A stretch of 64,000 nt of DNA from CADEED01 sp036677145 (GCA_036677145.1 JAKFFF010000009.1:35439-99438), one strand, 5' to 3'. Shown: positions 1 through 8,486, counted from the first letter of the stretch. Numbers and translations: made by a program. The notes: a model not told the origin generated them from the letters alone.

Positions 1-1
1 C

Positions 2-664
2 AATCGTGTCGCCGCGGCTTTCGATGAGGAATTGCGGGCCGCGGGCGGATTCACGCTGGGCCAGTCCAGTTTCGGCGGCGTGCGCAACGACTTCGGCGAC
101 AGCATCACGCAGGTGCTGCGCACCGACGACAGCCGCGCGCGTCACCAGCGCATCCAGTCGGCGATCGGTCAGAAACTCGAGTTCGAGCCGCGCCGGCGCT
201 CGGACATCCAGTTCATTTTCGCACCAAGCCAGCCGGCCGCCGCGCGGCTGCTGCGTCCGCAGCTGCGTTTCCATCTCGCCGGCGACATTCCCACCTACAC
301 GCTCGGAGATGCCTACGACCCGCATCCAACCGCGAATCGCGAAATCGACGGCATGATTTTTCCGGACATGCCATGGATGGTGGGGGCCACGGGATTGACC
401 ACTGAAGTGCGCGAGTCCGCCCGCCAGGCTTTTGGAGAGTCCGCCGCGCGCCGCGGCCGGCTGTTCGCGTTTGGTTACGACGCCTACCGCATCGCCAGCT
501 CCCTGCAGCGCGGTGCGCCGGTGAATCCGCAGGGTCTCACGGGCACGTTGTCCCTCGACGAAAAAGGTCGCGTACGTCGCGAGCTCCAGTGGGTGAGCAT
601 CCGCAACGGCGTCCCCGTCCCGCTCGATGCGATCGAGACTCCGATTCCTTCGCCTACGCCCTGA
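2..664 (+). CDS. lpoA: Penicillin-binding protein activator LpoA, C-terminal part (5' end outside window)
   Basis: The reading frame is open from the first bases, so the start lies upstream of the window. The visible 220 residues match the periplasmic-binding-protein-like C-terminal domain of LpoA, an outer-membrane lipoprotein that activates the peptidoglycan synthase PBP1a. Signs include the IQFIFAPSQPAAARLLRPQL segment, the substrate-domain strand GMIFPDMPWM, and LFAFGYDAYRIA near the end. The following gene is yraN, the usual neighbour of lpoA in gammaproteobacteria. The N-terminal TPR domain and lipobox cannot be seen. The family assignment rests on the fold-type pattern plus context. 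Confidence 0.85.
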   Translation, partial: NRVAAAFDEELRAAGGFTLGQSSFGGVRNDFGDSITQVLRTDDSRARHQRIQSAIGQKLEFEPRRRSDIQFIFAPSQPAAARLLRPQLRFHLAGDIPTYTLGDAYDPHPTANREIDGMIFPDMPWMVGATGLTTEVRESARQAFGESAARRGRLFAFGYDAYRIASSLQRGAPVNPQGLTGTLSLDEKGRVRRELQWVSIRNGVPVPLDAIETPIPSPTP

Positions 665-689
665 GCTGACGTCTCAACGGACCGATGGC

Positions 690-1037
690 ATGGATCGCCG
701 TCAGACTGGCTCGCTCGCCGAGAACAGCGCCGCGGCGTTTCTCGAGTCGCAAGGTTTCACGATCGTCACGCGCAATTTTCTGCGCCGGGTCGGTGAACTC
801 GACGTCGTCGCCCGTTCGGGGGATCTGCTCATCGTTGCCGAGGTCCGTACGCGAGCGAGCGATCGTTATGGAGGCGCCGCCGCCAGCATCGGCTGGAGCA
901 AGCAGCGCCGCATCGTCGCGACCACCGGCCTCCTCCTGCAGCGCCATCCCGAGCTGCGAACCTGCAAGGTCCGTTTCGACGTGATCATCGTGCGCGACGG
1001 CGCGATCGAGTGGCTCAAACACGCTTTTCAGGCCTGA
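690..1037 (+). CDS. yraN: YraN/UPF0102 family endonuclease-like protein
   Basis: A 115-residue protein of the UPF0102 family, which has a restriction-endonuclease-like fold of uncertain biological role. It begins MDRRQTGSLAENSAAAFLES. The core GELDVVARSGDLLIVAEVR carries the acidic residues and the E-x-R motif expected of the nuclease-like active site. I chose the ATG at 690 because it fits family length and gives the typical N-terminus; an upstream in-frame ATG at 627 would overlap lpoA by 38 bases and add 21 atypical residues. It lies 25 bases after lpoA and is probably cotranscribed with it. Confidence 0.85.
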   Translation: MDRRQTGSLAENSAAAFLESQGFTIVTRNFLRRVGELDVVARSGDLLIVAEVRTRASDRYGGAAASIGWSKQRRIVATTGLLLQRHPELRTCKVRFDVIIVRDGAIEWLKHAFQA

Positions 1038-1109
1038 ATTGCCGTCATGTGAAGGGCGCGAGATCAACGCTTTGCCAAACCGCGCGCATCCGTTCAAGAT
1101 CCCGCCCGC

Positions 1110-1769
1110 ATGCCAACACTCGACGAGCTGTTCAAAAACAACCGCGAATGGTCCGAGAGAATCCATCGGCAGGACCCCGAGTTTTTCGCCAAGCTCTCGC
1201 GCCAGCAATCACCCAACTACCTGTGGATCGGTTGCGCCGACAGCCGCGTCCCGGCGAACCAGATCGTCGGACTGCTGCCCGGCGACGTCTTCGTCCATCG
1301 CAACATCGCCAACATGGTGGTGCACACCGATCTGAACTGCCTGTCGGTCATGCAGTTCGCGGTCGACATCCTCAAGGTCAAACACATCATTGTCGTTGGC
1401 CACTATGGCTGCAGCGGCGTTCAGGCGGCCATGCGCCGCCAACGCGTAGGACTCGCGGACAACTGGCTGCGGCACGTCCAGGACGTACACGAGAAACACG
1501 AGCACTCGCTGCACCACTGTCGCAGCGAAAGCGCGGCCACCGACCGGCTGTGCGAGTTCAACGTCATCGAGCAGGTTCAGAACGTGTGCCAGACGACTAT
1601 CGCGCGCGACGCGTGGGAGCGCGGCCAGGAGCTCCACGTGCACGGCTGGATCTACGGCATCGCCGACGGCCTGGCCCACGACCTGGGCACCACCGTCTCG
1701 GATTTTCGCGACGTCGCGCCGACCTACCGCGCGGCGCTCGCGAAACTCAGGGATCCTGCGCGCTCGTGA
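1110..1769 (+). CDS. can: Beta-class carbonic anhydrase
   Basis: A 219-residue enzyme interconverting CO2 and bicarbonate in the cytoplasm. The zinc site is complete: Cys42 and Asp44 in WIGCADSRVP, and His98 and Cys101 in VVGHYGCSGV. The Asp-Arg pair in ADSR matches the family dyad. Length equals the E. coli Can type. It sits 72 bases after yraN and 38 bases before a CBS-domain gene on the same strand. Nothing links it to a carboxysome, so a housekeeping role in bicarbonate supply is the simplest reading. Confidence 0.95.
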   Translation: MPTLDELFKNNREWSERIHRQDPEFFAKLSRQQSPNYLWIGCADSRVPANQIVGLLPGDVFVHRNIANMVVHTDLNCLSVMQFAVDILKVKHIIVVGHYGCSGVQAAMRRQRVGLADNWLRHVQDVHEKHEHSLHHCRSESAATDRLCEFNVIEQVQNVCQTTIARDAWERGQELHVHGWIYGIADGLAHDLGTTVSDFRDVAPTYRAALAKLRDPARS

Positions 1770-1807
1770 GTCGCCACGCGCTCCCGAGCGGCTGAACGGG
1801 GGCGCGC

Positions 1808-2515
1808 ATGTTCGTCAACATGTGGATGACGCGTGAGCTGCTCACGATTGACCCCACTGCAACCCTGGGCCACATCGCCACAACCATGGGCCGCCACAAG
1901 ATCCGGCGCCTTCCGGTCGTGAGTCCCTCGCCGGAGGGCCCGAGACTCCTCGGCATCGTGTCGCACTCCGACGTGTTGCACGCGTTTCCCACCGACATCA
2001 ACCCGTTTGCGCCGAATGCCGCGAGCGCGGTTGCGGCGCTGGAGATGAGCGGCGCACGCAAACGCATTTACGCGGTCGACCTGATGGCGCGCGATCCGCT
2101 CACGACGGCGCCCGATGCGCCGATCGAATTCGCCGCGCGCCTCATGCGTGATCACAAGATTGGCGCGCTGCCGGTTGTGAGCCAGCACGCACTCGTGGGT
2201 CTCATTACCGAATCGGACATCTTTCGAGCACTGCTCGAAGTTTTCGACGCGCCCGTTCGCGCGGTGCGCCTGACGTTTTCGCTCGGCCCCGGGGAGGATG
2301 TGCTTCCGATGGTGGCCGAGATCGCGCGCCGCCGTTCGTTGCGGGTCACGAGTTTCATCGCGCTGCCGCGGCACGATCCGCCGGTGTGCGTCGTTCAGCT
2401 CGCGGGCGAGCAGGTGGAAGCGGCGCTCGACGACGTCTGGAAGTCGAAGCATCGCGTGATGAACGTGGTGAATCTCGTCCCCGAAAAGGACAAGGGCGGC
2501 AATCCGGCTACTTGA
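1808..2515 (+). CDS. Two-CBS-domain protein (AcuB-like)
   Basis: A 235-residue cytoplasmic protein with two CBS domains, roughly residues 1-60 (VNMWMTRELLTIDP ... LLGIVSHSDVL) and 90-145 (DLMARDPLTTAPDA ... LVGLITESDIF). An ACT-like C-terminal region follows at about 150-225. This matches the layout of AcuB-type proteins, where CBS pairs bind adenine nucleotides as energy sensors. The partner is not evident; carbonic anhydrase lies upstream. Its stop overlaps the convergent sspB stop by 8 bases, so the two transcripts overlap at their 3' ends. Confidence 0.8.
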   Translation: MFVNMWMTRELLTIDPTATLGHIATTMGRHKIRRLPVVSPSPEGPRLLGIVSHSDVLHAFPTDINPFAPNAASAVAALEMSGARKRIYAVDLMARDPLTTAPDAPIEFAARLMRDHKIGALPVVSQHALVGLITESDIFRALLEVFDAPVRAVRLTFSLGPGEDVLPMVAEIARRRSLRVTSFIALPRHDPPVCVVQLAGEQVEAALDDVWKSKHRVMNVVNLVPEKDKGGNPAT

Positions 2516-2909
2516 CGACCTTGAGCTGCGGACGGCGGCTGCCGTCTTCGGGTGGCGAAGGCTTCGTCGGCGGCTCGGGTCCCAGGTCCTGCTCCGAGAA
2601 CACCATCCCCTCGCCGGTTTCCCGCGCGTAGATGCCGAGCACGGTGATCACCGGAATGCGCACATGGTGCACGACGCCCGCGAAACGCGCTTCGAACTCG
2701 ATCCAGTCGTTGCCGATGTTCAGGCGCTGCGTGGCGGTCGACGAAAGGTTGAGCACCACCTTGCCGTCCTTCACGTACGCCCGCGGGACTTCGACGCCGG
2801 CCTTCTCCGCGTCCACGATGATGTGCGGCGTCTCGCCGTTGTCCATCATCCAGCCGTGCATGGCGCGAATCAGGTAGGGGCGCTTCGAATTGCGCACGCG
2901 CTCGTTCAT
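2508..2909 (-). CDS. sspB: ClpXP adaptor protein SspB
   Basis: A 133-residue adaptor that delivers ssrA-tagged proteins to the ClpXP protease. The substrate-binding domain is visible (RPYLIRAMHGWMMDNGETPH, VVLNLS, IEFEARF, GIYARE). After a Pro/Glu-rich linker the protein ends RRPQLKVVK, which matches the C-terminal XB motif that docks on the ClpX zinc-binding domain. Its ATG overlaps the sspA stop by four bases (ATGA), so translation is probably coupled. It is the last gene of the petABC-sspAB operon and converges on the CBS-domain gene. Confidence 0.95.
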   Translation of the reverse strand: MNERVRNSKRPYLIRAMHGWMMDNGETPHIIVDAEKAGVEVPRAYVKDGKVVLNLSSTATQRLNIGNDWIEFEARFAGVVHHVRIPVITVLGIYARETGEGMVFSEQDLGPEPPTKPSPPEDGSRRPQLKVVK

Positions 2910-3526
2910 GCCAGGCGCATCTCCCGCTCGTTCTCGGACAGACTCGCGCGGAATGCGGGCCGCGAGAAAATCGTGCTCGCGTATTTGAGGATGGGTTGCG
3001 CCTGCGGCGGCAGGTCGATTTCGTAACGCGGCAGGCGCCAGAGGATCGGCGCGATCGTCGCATCGACCATCGAGAACTCGTCGGAAAGGAAGTACGGCTT
3101 GATCTTGAACAGGTCCGCGCTGCCGAGCACGTTGTCACGCAGCACCTTGCGCAACTGCACCACGTCTTTCGACTGGCCCGAATCGATCTTGCGGGCGAGG
3201 TCATACCAGTCGTGTTCGATCTGGTACAGCGCGAGCCGCGCGCGCGCGCGCGACACCGGGTCCACCGGCATCAGCGGCGGATGCGGAAATCGCTCGTCGA
3301 GATATTCCATGATCACGCGCGAGTCGTAGAGCACGAGATCGCGGTCGATCAATGTCGGGGTCGTGTGATAAGGATTGAGGTCGAGCAGGTCCTCGGGATA
3401 TTTCCCGGGCGCGACGTCCACGATCTCGATCTCGATCGCCTTCTCCGCGATCACGATGCGCGTGCGATGACTCCAGGGATCATCGGGCGCCGAGAACAGC
3501 GTCATCGTTGCGCGTCGGCTCGACAC
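2906..3526 (-). CDS. sspA: Stringent starvation protein A
   Basis: A 206-residue glutathione-S-transferase-fold protein that binds RNA polymerase and modulates transcription in stress and stationary phase. The GST-like N-domain (TLFSAPDDPWSHRTRIVIAE) and the loop PYHTTPTLIDRDLVLYDSR are typical of SspA. The start is a GTG, decided by a perfect AGGAGG at 3533-3538, six bases upstream; the next candidate is an ATG at 3505 with no comparable site. It follows petC after 62 bases, the conserved gammaproteobacterial order. Confidence 0.93.
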   Translation of the reverse strand: MSSRRATMTLFSAPDDPWSHRTRIVIAEKAIEIEIVDVAPGKYPEDLLDLNPYHTTPTLIDRDLVLYDSRVIMEYLDERFPHPPLMPVDPVSRARARLALYQIEHDWYDLARKIDSGQSKDVVQLRKVLRDNVLGSADLFKIKPYFLSDEFSMVDATIAPILWRLPRYEIDLPPQAQPILKYASTIFSRPAFRASLSENEREMRLA

Positions 3527-3532
3527 TCAATG

Positions 3533-3538
3533 CCTCCT
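3533..3538 (-). promoter_or_regulatory. Consensus Shine-Dalgarno for sspA
   Basis: The minus strand reads AGGAGG followed by six bases and then GTG. It is a full anti-16S match and fixes the non-ATG start of sspA. It suggests that sspA is translated independently of petC at high efficiency, despite sitting inside the operon. Confidence 0.8.
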
Positions 3539-3588
3539 AGGACGATTTACGCGCGGCGGAAACCCCGCCTGCCGTCGCAAGGAACCGA

Positions 3589-4362
3589 TCAGCGGACGTC
3601 CTTCCAGTACTCCGCCTTCAGCATCCACGCAATCGCGGTGAACATCAGCAGGAACAACACCACCCAGAGTCCGAGACTTTGCCGCTCGACCTGTGAAGGA
3701 TCGCCGACGTATTGCAGGAAGTTCACCGTGTCGCGCGCGAACTCATCGTACTGCTCGGGCGTGAGGCTGCCGACGATGCCCGGCTCGAACTTCTCGAACT
3801 GCTCGACCTTGATCGGCTTGCCATCCGGTCCCGGCTGCTCGACCGTCACCTTGCGCGCGGACTGCACGCCCTGAAGGCTCGCGAGCACGTGCGGCATCGC
3901 GGTGCCGGGCAGCTGCAGATTGTTCACGCCCGTCTGGAGGTTGGCCGGATCGGCATAAAACGTCGTCAGGAAATTGAACACCCAGTCACTGCCGCGCGAA
4001 CGCGTCACCAGCGACAGGTCGGGCGGCGCCTTGCCGAACCACTCGATCGCGTCCTTCTCGGGCAGCGACGTATTGATGTAGTCGGAGAACTTGTCGCCCG
4101 GCCGCACGAGGTACGCGTCGCGCTGCTCGTCGGTGATCTTGAGATCGGTGGCCACGCGCGAGTAGCGGATGAACTTGAGCGAATGACAGCCCGAACAGTA
4201 GTTGAGGAAGTTGCGCGCGCCGCGCTGCAGCGACGGCAGGTTCGTGACTTCATTGTCCGCGGCGCGTTGCCAGCTCGCGTGGCCACCTTCGGCCGCAAAC
4301 ACGCCCGTGCCGGCGAGCAGCGAGACAGCCGCGCCAACCCAGACGAAATTCTTAATGCGCAT
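3589..4362 (-). CDS. petC: Ubiquinol-cytochrome c reductase cytochrome c1 subunit
   Basis: A 257-residue membrane-anchored cytochrome c1 of the bc1 complex. A signal peptide covers about residues 1-23. The heme c attachment motif is Cys56-Ser-Gly-Cys59-His60, and the axial Met lies in GTAMPHVL. A C-terminal membrane anchor (LGLWVVLFLLMFTAIAWML) precedes the short cytoplasmic tail AEYWKDVR. The protein is a complete homologue, not fused to cytochrome b. Its ATG lies inside the end of petB (11-base overlap). Confidence 0.97.
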   Translation of the reverse strand: MRIKNFVWVGAAVSLLAGTGVFAAEGGHASWQRAADNEVTNLPSLQRGARNFLNYCSGCHSLKFIRYSRVATDLKITDEQRDAYLVRPGDKFSDYINTSLPEKDAIEWFGKAPPDLSLVTRSRGSDWVFNFLTTFYADPANLQTGVNNLQLPGTAMPHVLASLQGVQSARKVTVEQPGPDGKPIKVEQFEKFEPGIVGSLTPEQYDEFARDTVNFLQYVGDPSQVERQSLGLWVVLFLLMFTAIAWMLKAEYWKDVR

Positions 4363-5593
4363 GGTAGGTCACTCGATCGGGAACCGGGCCATTGCCGTCG
4401 GCCTTGGACACGAACGGCAGCAGGATGAAGAAGCCGAAGTACACGACGGTGCCGATGCGCGCGAGCAGCACGTAGATGGGATCGGCCGGCTTGAGGCCCA
4501 GCCACATCAGCAACGCGAACGACACGAAGAACGCCCCGAGCAGGAGCTTCGAGGCGATGCCGCGATAGCGGATCGACTTGTTCTTGGCGCGGTCGAGCCA
4601 CGGCAGGAACAGGAAGGCCGCGACCGACAGAGCCATGAGCAACGCTCCGAGTCTTTGATCCGGAACGGCACGCAGGATCGCGTAGTAAGGCGTGAAGTAC
4701 CACACCGGCGCAATGTGTTCAGGCGTCGAAGTCGGATTCGCGGGCTCGAAGTTCGGCGCTTCGAGGAACAGCCCGCCGAACGTCGGCACGAAGAACACGA
4801 CGATGGCGAACAAGGTCAGGAACAGACCGACACCGACGATGTCCTTGAGCGTGTAGTAAGGATGGAACGGAATGCCGTCGAGCGGCTTGCCGTCCGGCCC
4901 CAGCTTTTCCTTGATCTCGATGCCGTCGGGATTGTTCGAACCGACCTGGCGCAACGCGACCAGATGCAACGCGATCAGCAACGCGATCAGGAACGGCAGC
5001 GCGATGACGTGCAACGAGAAGAAGCGGTTGAGCGTCGCATCCGCGAGGCCGTAGTCGCCGCGGATCCATTCGACCAGGTCCGGACCGATGCCCGGAATCG
5101 TGCCGAAGATGTTGATGATCACCTGCGCGCCCCAGTAGGACATGTTGCCCCAGGGCAGCACGTATCCCATGAACGCCTCGGCCATGAGCGCCAGATAGAT
5201 GAGCATGCCGATGACCCACAGCAGCTCGCGCGGCGCCTTGTAGCTGCCATAGAGCATCGCCCGCACCATGTGCAGGTAGACGACGATGAAGAAGAACGAA
5301 GCGCCGACCGCATGCATGTACTGCAGCAGCCAGCCGTACGGCACTTCGCGGCGCAGGTACTCGACCGAGTTGAACGCGGTGAGCTCACCCGGCTTGTAGT
5401 GCATGGTGATGAAGATGCCCGTCACGATCTGCATGACGAACATCAGCAACGCCAGCGAACCGAAGAAGTACCAGACGTTGAAGTTCTTCGGCGCGTAGTA
5501 ACCGGTCAGCTGGTCTTCGACGAACTGATCGACGGGCAACCGCTTGTTGAGCCAGGCGCGGAAACCGCCCTTGCCTTCGATGACGGCGGCCAT
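4352..5593 (-). CDS. petB: Ubiquinol-cytochrome c reductase cytochrome b subunit
   Basis: A 413-residue polytopic cytochrome b carrying both hemes and both quinone sites. The paired heme-ligand histidines are visible in QYMHAVGASFFFIVVYLHMVRAM (helix B) and FFSLHVIALPFLIALLIALH (helix D). The Qo-site motif is present in the form TPEH (TSTPEHIAPVWYF). All eight membrane helices are present, so it is the full mitochondrial-type cytochrome b rather than a split b6/subunit IV. Its start overlaps the petA stop by one base (TAATG), indicating coupled translation. Confidence 0.97.
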   Translation of the reverse strand: MAAVIEGKGGFRAWLNKRLPVDQFVEDQLTGYYAPKNFNVWYFFGSLALLMFVMQIVTGIFITMHYKPGELTAFNSVEYLRREVPYGWLLQYMHAVGASFFFIVVYLHMVRAMLYGSYKAPRELLWVIGMLIYLALMAEAFMGYVLPWGNMSYWGAQVIINIFGTIPGIGPDLVEWIRGDYGLADATLNRFFSLHVIALPFLIALLIALHLVALRQVGSNNPDGIEIKEKLGPDGKPLDGIPFHPYYTLKDIVGVGLFLTLFAIVVFFVPTFGGLFLEAPNFEPANPTSTPEHIAPVWYFTPYYAILRAVPDQRLGALLMALSVAAFLFLPWLDRAKNKSIRYRGIASKLLLGAFFVSFALLMWLGLKPADPIYVLLARIGTVVYFGFFILLPFVSKADGNGPVPDRVTYHAH

Positions 5594-6219
5594 TACGCGG
5601 CTCCTTGCACGGTCTGCGGATCGACGCCGATGACGAGTTTGTCGTCGCTCGGGAACGAATAAGGCGGGATGCGCAGGTTGACGGAGGCCGGCGAGCCTTC
5701 GAACACGCGGCCGGCCAGGTCGAACTTCGAACCATGGCAGGGGCAGAAGAATCCACCCGGCCAGTTCGCCGCCAGAGTGGCGTCACCCGGCGTAAAGCGC
5801 GATTTCGGCAGACACCCGAGGTGCGTGCAGGTCCCGACCGCGACGAAAAACTCGGGCTTGAGCGCCCGCGAGTCATTCTTCGCGAACTCGGGCTGATCCG
5901 AGCTCTCCGAACCCGGATCCTTCAATTCGGAGTCGTGGTTTCCCAGCGAAGCGAGCATCGACTCCGTGCGCCGCACGACGTAGATCTGCTGCTTTCGCCA
6001 GACGAATACCGCCATCTGACCCGGTTCGATCTTTGTCAGATCGACTTCGGTGGGCAGACCCGCTGCGCGGGCGCTCTCCGAGGGTTTCCACGATGCCACG
6101 AAGGGCACTGCGGTCAGGATTGCTCCCACTGCGCCGGTGCCGACAGTGGCGGCTATCAGAAACTTGCGCCGACTTTCATCGACTTCAGGGACGGCATCGC
6201 CGGCCACGTGCTCGCTCAT
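5593..6219 (-). CDS. petA: Ubiquinol-cytochrome c reductase Rieske iron-sulfur subunit
   Basis: A 208-residue Rieske protein of the bc1 complex. The N-terminus has a twin-arginine type signal-anchor (SRRKFLIAATVG). The [2Fe-2S] ligands are in box I (CTHLGC) and box II (CPCHGSKFD), with a Cys-Thr-His-Leu-Gly-Cys spacing that also supplies the disulfide. I place the start at the ATG at 6219, preceded by GAGGTCAAG; the frame is open for four more codons upstream. It is the first gene of the petABC-sspAB operon, so the operon promoter must lie in the 136 bases shared with the divergent protease gene. Confidence 0.96.
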   Translation of the reverse strand: MSEHVAGDAVPEVDESRRKFLIAATVGTGAVGAILTAVPFVASWKPSESARAAGLPTEVDLTKIEPGQMAVFVWRKQQIYVVRRTESMLASLGNHDSELKDPGSESSDQPEFAKNDSRALKPEFFVAVGTCTHLGCLPKSRFTPGDATLAANWPGGFFCPCHGSKFDLAGRVFEGSPASVNLRIPPYSFPSDDKLVIGVDPQTVQGAA

Positions 6220-6264
6220 TCTTGACCTCAAAACCGAAACTCACCCAGGCACCCAAGGGCGCAA

Positions 6265-6301
6265 AATGCGCCGCTGCGCGCGGCCCGGGAGGCGGCGCAT
6301 T
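6265..6301. repeat. 10-bp inverted repeat between petA and the divergent protease gene
   Basis: AATGCGCCGC at 6265-6274 is matched exactly in inverted orientation by GCGGCGCATT at 6292-6301, with a 17-base spacer. It lies in the only intergenic space available for the promoters of the bc1 operon (leftward) and the DegS-like gene (rightward). It could be an operator or a leader hairpin. No well-formed sigma-70 promoter stands out beside it, although TATACA follows at 6301-6306. Confidence 0.45.
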
Positions 6302-6355
6302 ATACACATGCGGATCATGGCTTAAGGCCCCTGGCGATTGAGGATCATCCTGCAC

Positions 6356-7537
6356 ATGTCCACACGACCCTTGCTCCGGATTCTGACTTTCGTCTTGTTA
6401 TCCGCGGTCGTCGGACTCGCCGCGGCATTCATCGCTGTGGTAGTGCGGCCGGAACTCATTGCGCGCCAGGAATCCGCGGCAGAGCCGGACCCTCAGCCCG
6501 CGCCTGCGCCTGCGCCTGCGCTGGAGCCGGCGCCGGTCGCGGCAACGACCGAGCCGCCGCGCGCCCTGCTCTCGTATGCCGATGCCGTTCAGCGCGCCGC
6601 GCCGGCCGTGGTCAACATATATACCGCGCGTCTCGTAACCGAACGGATTCCACCCAATGCCATCGAGGAATTGTTTGGCGACGCGCGGCCACGCTACCGC
6701 CAGCGCGTCGAACAAAGCCTTGGATCAGGCGTGATCGTCGATAGCGCCGCGCATGTCGTCACGAATCACCATGTGATTGCCAGCGCCGACCTGATCCGCG
6801 CCCAGCTCGCGGACGGGCGCGTCGCGGAGGCCAGGATCGTCGGCCGAGATCCGGACACGGATCTGGCCGTGCTCAAGCTTGATCTGAAGGACAACGTTCC
6901 GGTCATGCCCTTCGGCCATTCGGACCGGCTGCGCCCCGGTGACATCGTGCTCGCCATCGGCAATCCCGTAGGGTTATCTCAGACGGTGACGCAGGGAATC
7001 GTGAGCGCAACGGGCCGCGGGCAACTTGGTGTCGCCACCTTCGAGAACTTCATTCAGACCGACGCGCCGATCAACGTCGGCAACTCCGGCGGCGCGCTGA
7101 TCAATATCAATGGTGAACTCGTCGGCATAAACACCGCGGTGCTCGCGAAGAACCTTGGTGTCGAAGGCATCGGTTTCGCGATTCCGGTGAACCTGGTGCG
7201 CGGCGTGATGAACGAGATTCTCACCAAGGGCCGCGTGGTGCGCGGCTGGATCGGCATCCTGCCCACCGACATCGACAGCACCGAAGCGCGGCGCTTCAAT
7301 CTTCCGCAGGCTGGCGTCGTCGTCGCCAAGCTGGTCATCGGCAGTCCCGCGGCCGAGGCTGGCATGGAGCCGCGCGACATCGTCCTGACCGTGAATGGCG
7401 TCAGGGTGCAGAGCGCGCAGGACACGCTCACGCGCATCGCCAATGCGAAGCCGGGCGACAAGATAACGATCACCGGCCTGCGTTCCAGCGGGAAATTCTC
7501 GAGCGAAGTGGAAGTGCGCGAGCGGCCACGTTCATAG
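6356..7537 (+). CDS. DegS/DegQ-type trypsin-like serine protease, membrane-anchored, one PDZ domain
   Basis: A 393-residue HtrA-family protease. One N-terminal membrane helix (about residues 6-30) is followed by a Pro/Ala-rich linker (APAPAPALEPAP). The trypsin domain carries the triad His139 (TNHHVI), Asp169 (DPDTDLAVL) and Ser244 (VGNSGGAL). A single PDZ domain occupies about residues 275-390. The anchor plus single PDZ resembles DegS, the site-1 protease that starts the sigma-E response, but no rseA or rpoE lies nearby. I chose the ATG at 6356 over the TTG at 6338. The protein faces the periplasm. Confidence 0.9.
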   Translation: MSTRPLLRILTFVLLSAVVGLAAAFIAVVVRPELIARQESAAEPDPQPAPAPAPALEPAPVAATTEPPRALLSYADAVQRAAPAVVNIYTARLVTERIPPNAIEELFGDARPRYRQRVEQSLGSGVIVDSAAHVVTNHHVIASADLIRAQLADGRVAEARIVGRDPDTDLAVLKLDLKDNVPVMPFGHSDRLRPGDIVLAIGNPVGLSQTVTQGIVSATGRGQLGVATFENFIQTDAPINVGNSGGALININGELVGINTAVLAKNLGVEGIGFAIPVNLVRGVMNEILTKGRVVRGWIGILPTDIDSTEARRFNLPQAGVVVAKLVIGSPAAEAGMEPRDIVLTVNGVRVQSAQDTLTRIANAKPGDKITITGLRSSGKFSSEVEVRERPRS

Positions 7538-7566
7538 GGGCTGCCATTTTCAGGGGCTGCGCCCCA
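7536..7566. repeat. Direct repeat of AGGGGCTGC after the protease gene
   Basis: AGGGGCTGC occurs twice, separated by CATTTTC, and is followed by GCCCC that can pair back with it. The inverted form GGGGGCAGCCCCC is found again between the TonB gene and murA, so this may be a short dispersed repeat family. No function is visible. Confidence 0.4.
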
Positions 7567-7572
7567 CAACGG

Positions 7573-7596
7573 AAAACGCCGGCCAAAGGCCGGCGT
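7573..7596 (-). terminator. Rho-independent terminator of the chemotaxis-like operon
   Basis: A perfect 9-bp stem (ACGCCGGCC / GGCCGGCGT, positions 7576-7584 and 7588-7596) with an AAA loop. Read on the minus strand the stem is followed by TTTTCC. It sits 30 bases beyond the cheX-like stop. The plus strand lacks a T-run, so it serves mainly the leftward operon. Confidence 0.75.
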
Positions 7597-7626
7597 CCGT
7601 CAATCGATTGGAAGAAGACTAACTAG

Positions 7627-8076
7627 CTATTGCAGGCAGACGACGACATTGGCGGCGTAGCTGCGCCAGTTGATCGGGATCACGAACGAGCGGCCCGTGG
7701 TCGCGGCGGCCGTCGAGGCGTTGGTGCGATCGCAGATCGTCGGCGTGCTGATCACGAAATTGCGGCCGAAATCCCGGCGGGCGTTGCCCGAGATCGTGTT
7801 CGCCACTTCACCGACCAGGTCGCGCACGTTCTGCTCGCCGGTGTCGGTTTCGTTCATGCACATCAACATGACCGACAACATGCCGCGCGGCGCGGTGAAG
7901 TACACCTTGCCTTCGCGGTTGCCGGAGATGCCGATCACGCCGGCGTAGTCCTGGACCACGGCCGACTTGTCGATACATAGATAGGGTGAGCCCACCGTGG
8001 CGGCGTGACCCGTCGCGGTCTCGAAGAAGTGCACTGTACCCTGCACGAAGGTTCGAACTTCTTCTGCGTCAAGCAT
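7627..8076 (-). CDS. CheX-like chemotaxis phosphatase-family protein
   Basis: A 149-residue cytoplasmic protein resembling CheX, a phosphatase that dephosphorylates CheY-type receivers. The catalytic helix signature E-x-x-N is visible in LVGEVANTISGNAR, preceded by strands ISGNREGKVYFTAPRGM. It is the last gene of a four-gene leftward operon and starts five bases after the adjacent receiver, the likely substrate. Full CheX dimers rebuild a second beta sheet; a similar C-terminal strand pair is present here. Confidence is high for family, moderate for activity. Confidence 0.8.
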   Translation of the reverse strand: MLDAEEVRTFVQGTVHFFETATGHAATVGSPYLCIDKSAVVQDYAGVIGISGNREGKVYFTAPRGMLSVMLMCMNETDTGEQNVRDLVGEVANTISGNARRDFGRNFVISTPTICDRTNASTAAATTGRSFVIPINWRSYAANVVVCLQ

Positions 8077-8081
8077 GTCTC

Positions 8082-8471
8082 TTACTCCCCAATCAACTCG
8101 GCGAGAGCTTCATTGAGCTGGTCGTCCGTAAACGGTTTGCACAGAAAGCCATTCGCACCCTTTTCGATGGCCTCCACCGCGGTGGCTTTATCGGCCAGCG
8201 CGGACACCACAAGTATAAGCACGTCGGCTTTGATTTTGAGCACGTGTTCCACGCACTCGATGCCGTCCATCTCGGGCATCGTCAGGTCGAGGGTCATCAC
8301 GTCGGGCAACAGCTGCTTGAACTTGGCCACCGCGTCGACGCCATTCACCGCGGTGCCGACGACTTCGAGCGAATCGTTCTGTTGCGAACGCTCGATGCGA
8401 CGGCGCATCACGTTCGAGTCGTCGACGATCATCATGCGCAACGGTTGGCGCGGTTTGGGCACAGCACTCAT
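8082..8471 (-). CDS. CheY-like single-domain response regulator
   Basis: A 129-residue stand-alone receiver domain. The acid pair Asp17-Asp18 (MIVDDSN), phospho-acceptor Asp62 (MTLDLTMPEMDG), conserved Ser90 (VVSALAD) and Lys112 (LCKPF) are all in place, so it should be phosphorylatable. An AAGGAG lies upstream of the start. It sits between a membrane CheA-like kinase and a CheX-like phosphatase, which gives a complete phosphorylation and dephosphorylation circuit. The output target is unknown: no flagellar or pilus gene is present in the window. Confidence 0.93.
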   Translation of the reverse strand: MSAVPKPRQPLRMMIVDDSNVMRRRIERSQQNDSLEVVGTAVNGVDAVAKFKQLLPDVMTLDLTMPEMDGIECVEHVLKIKADVLILVVSALADKATAVEAIEKGANGFLCKPFTDDQLNEALAELIGE

Positions 8472-8486
8472 GATCTCAGGATCTCC

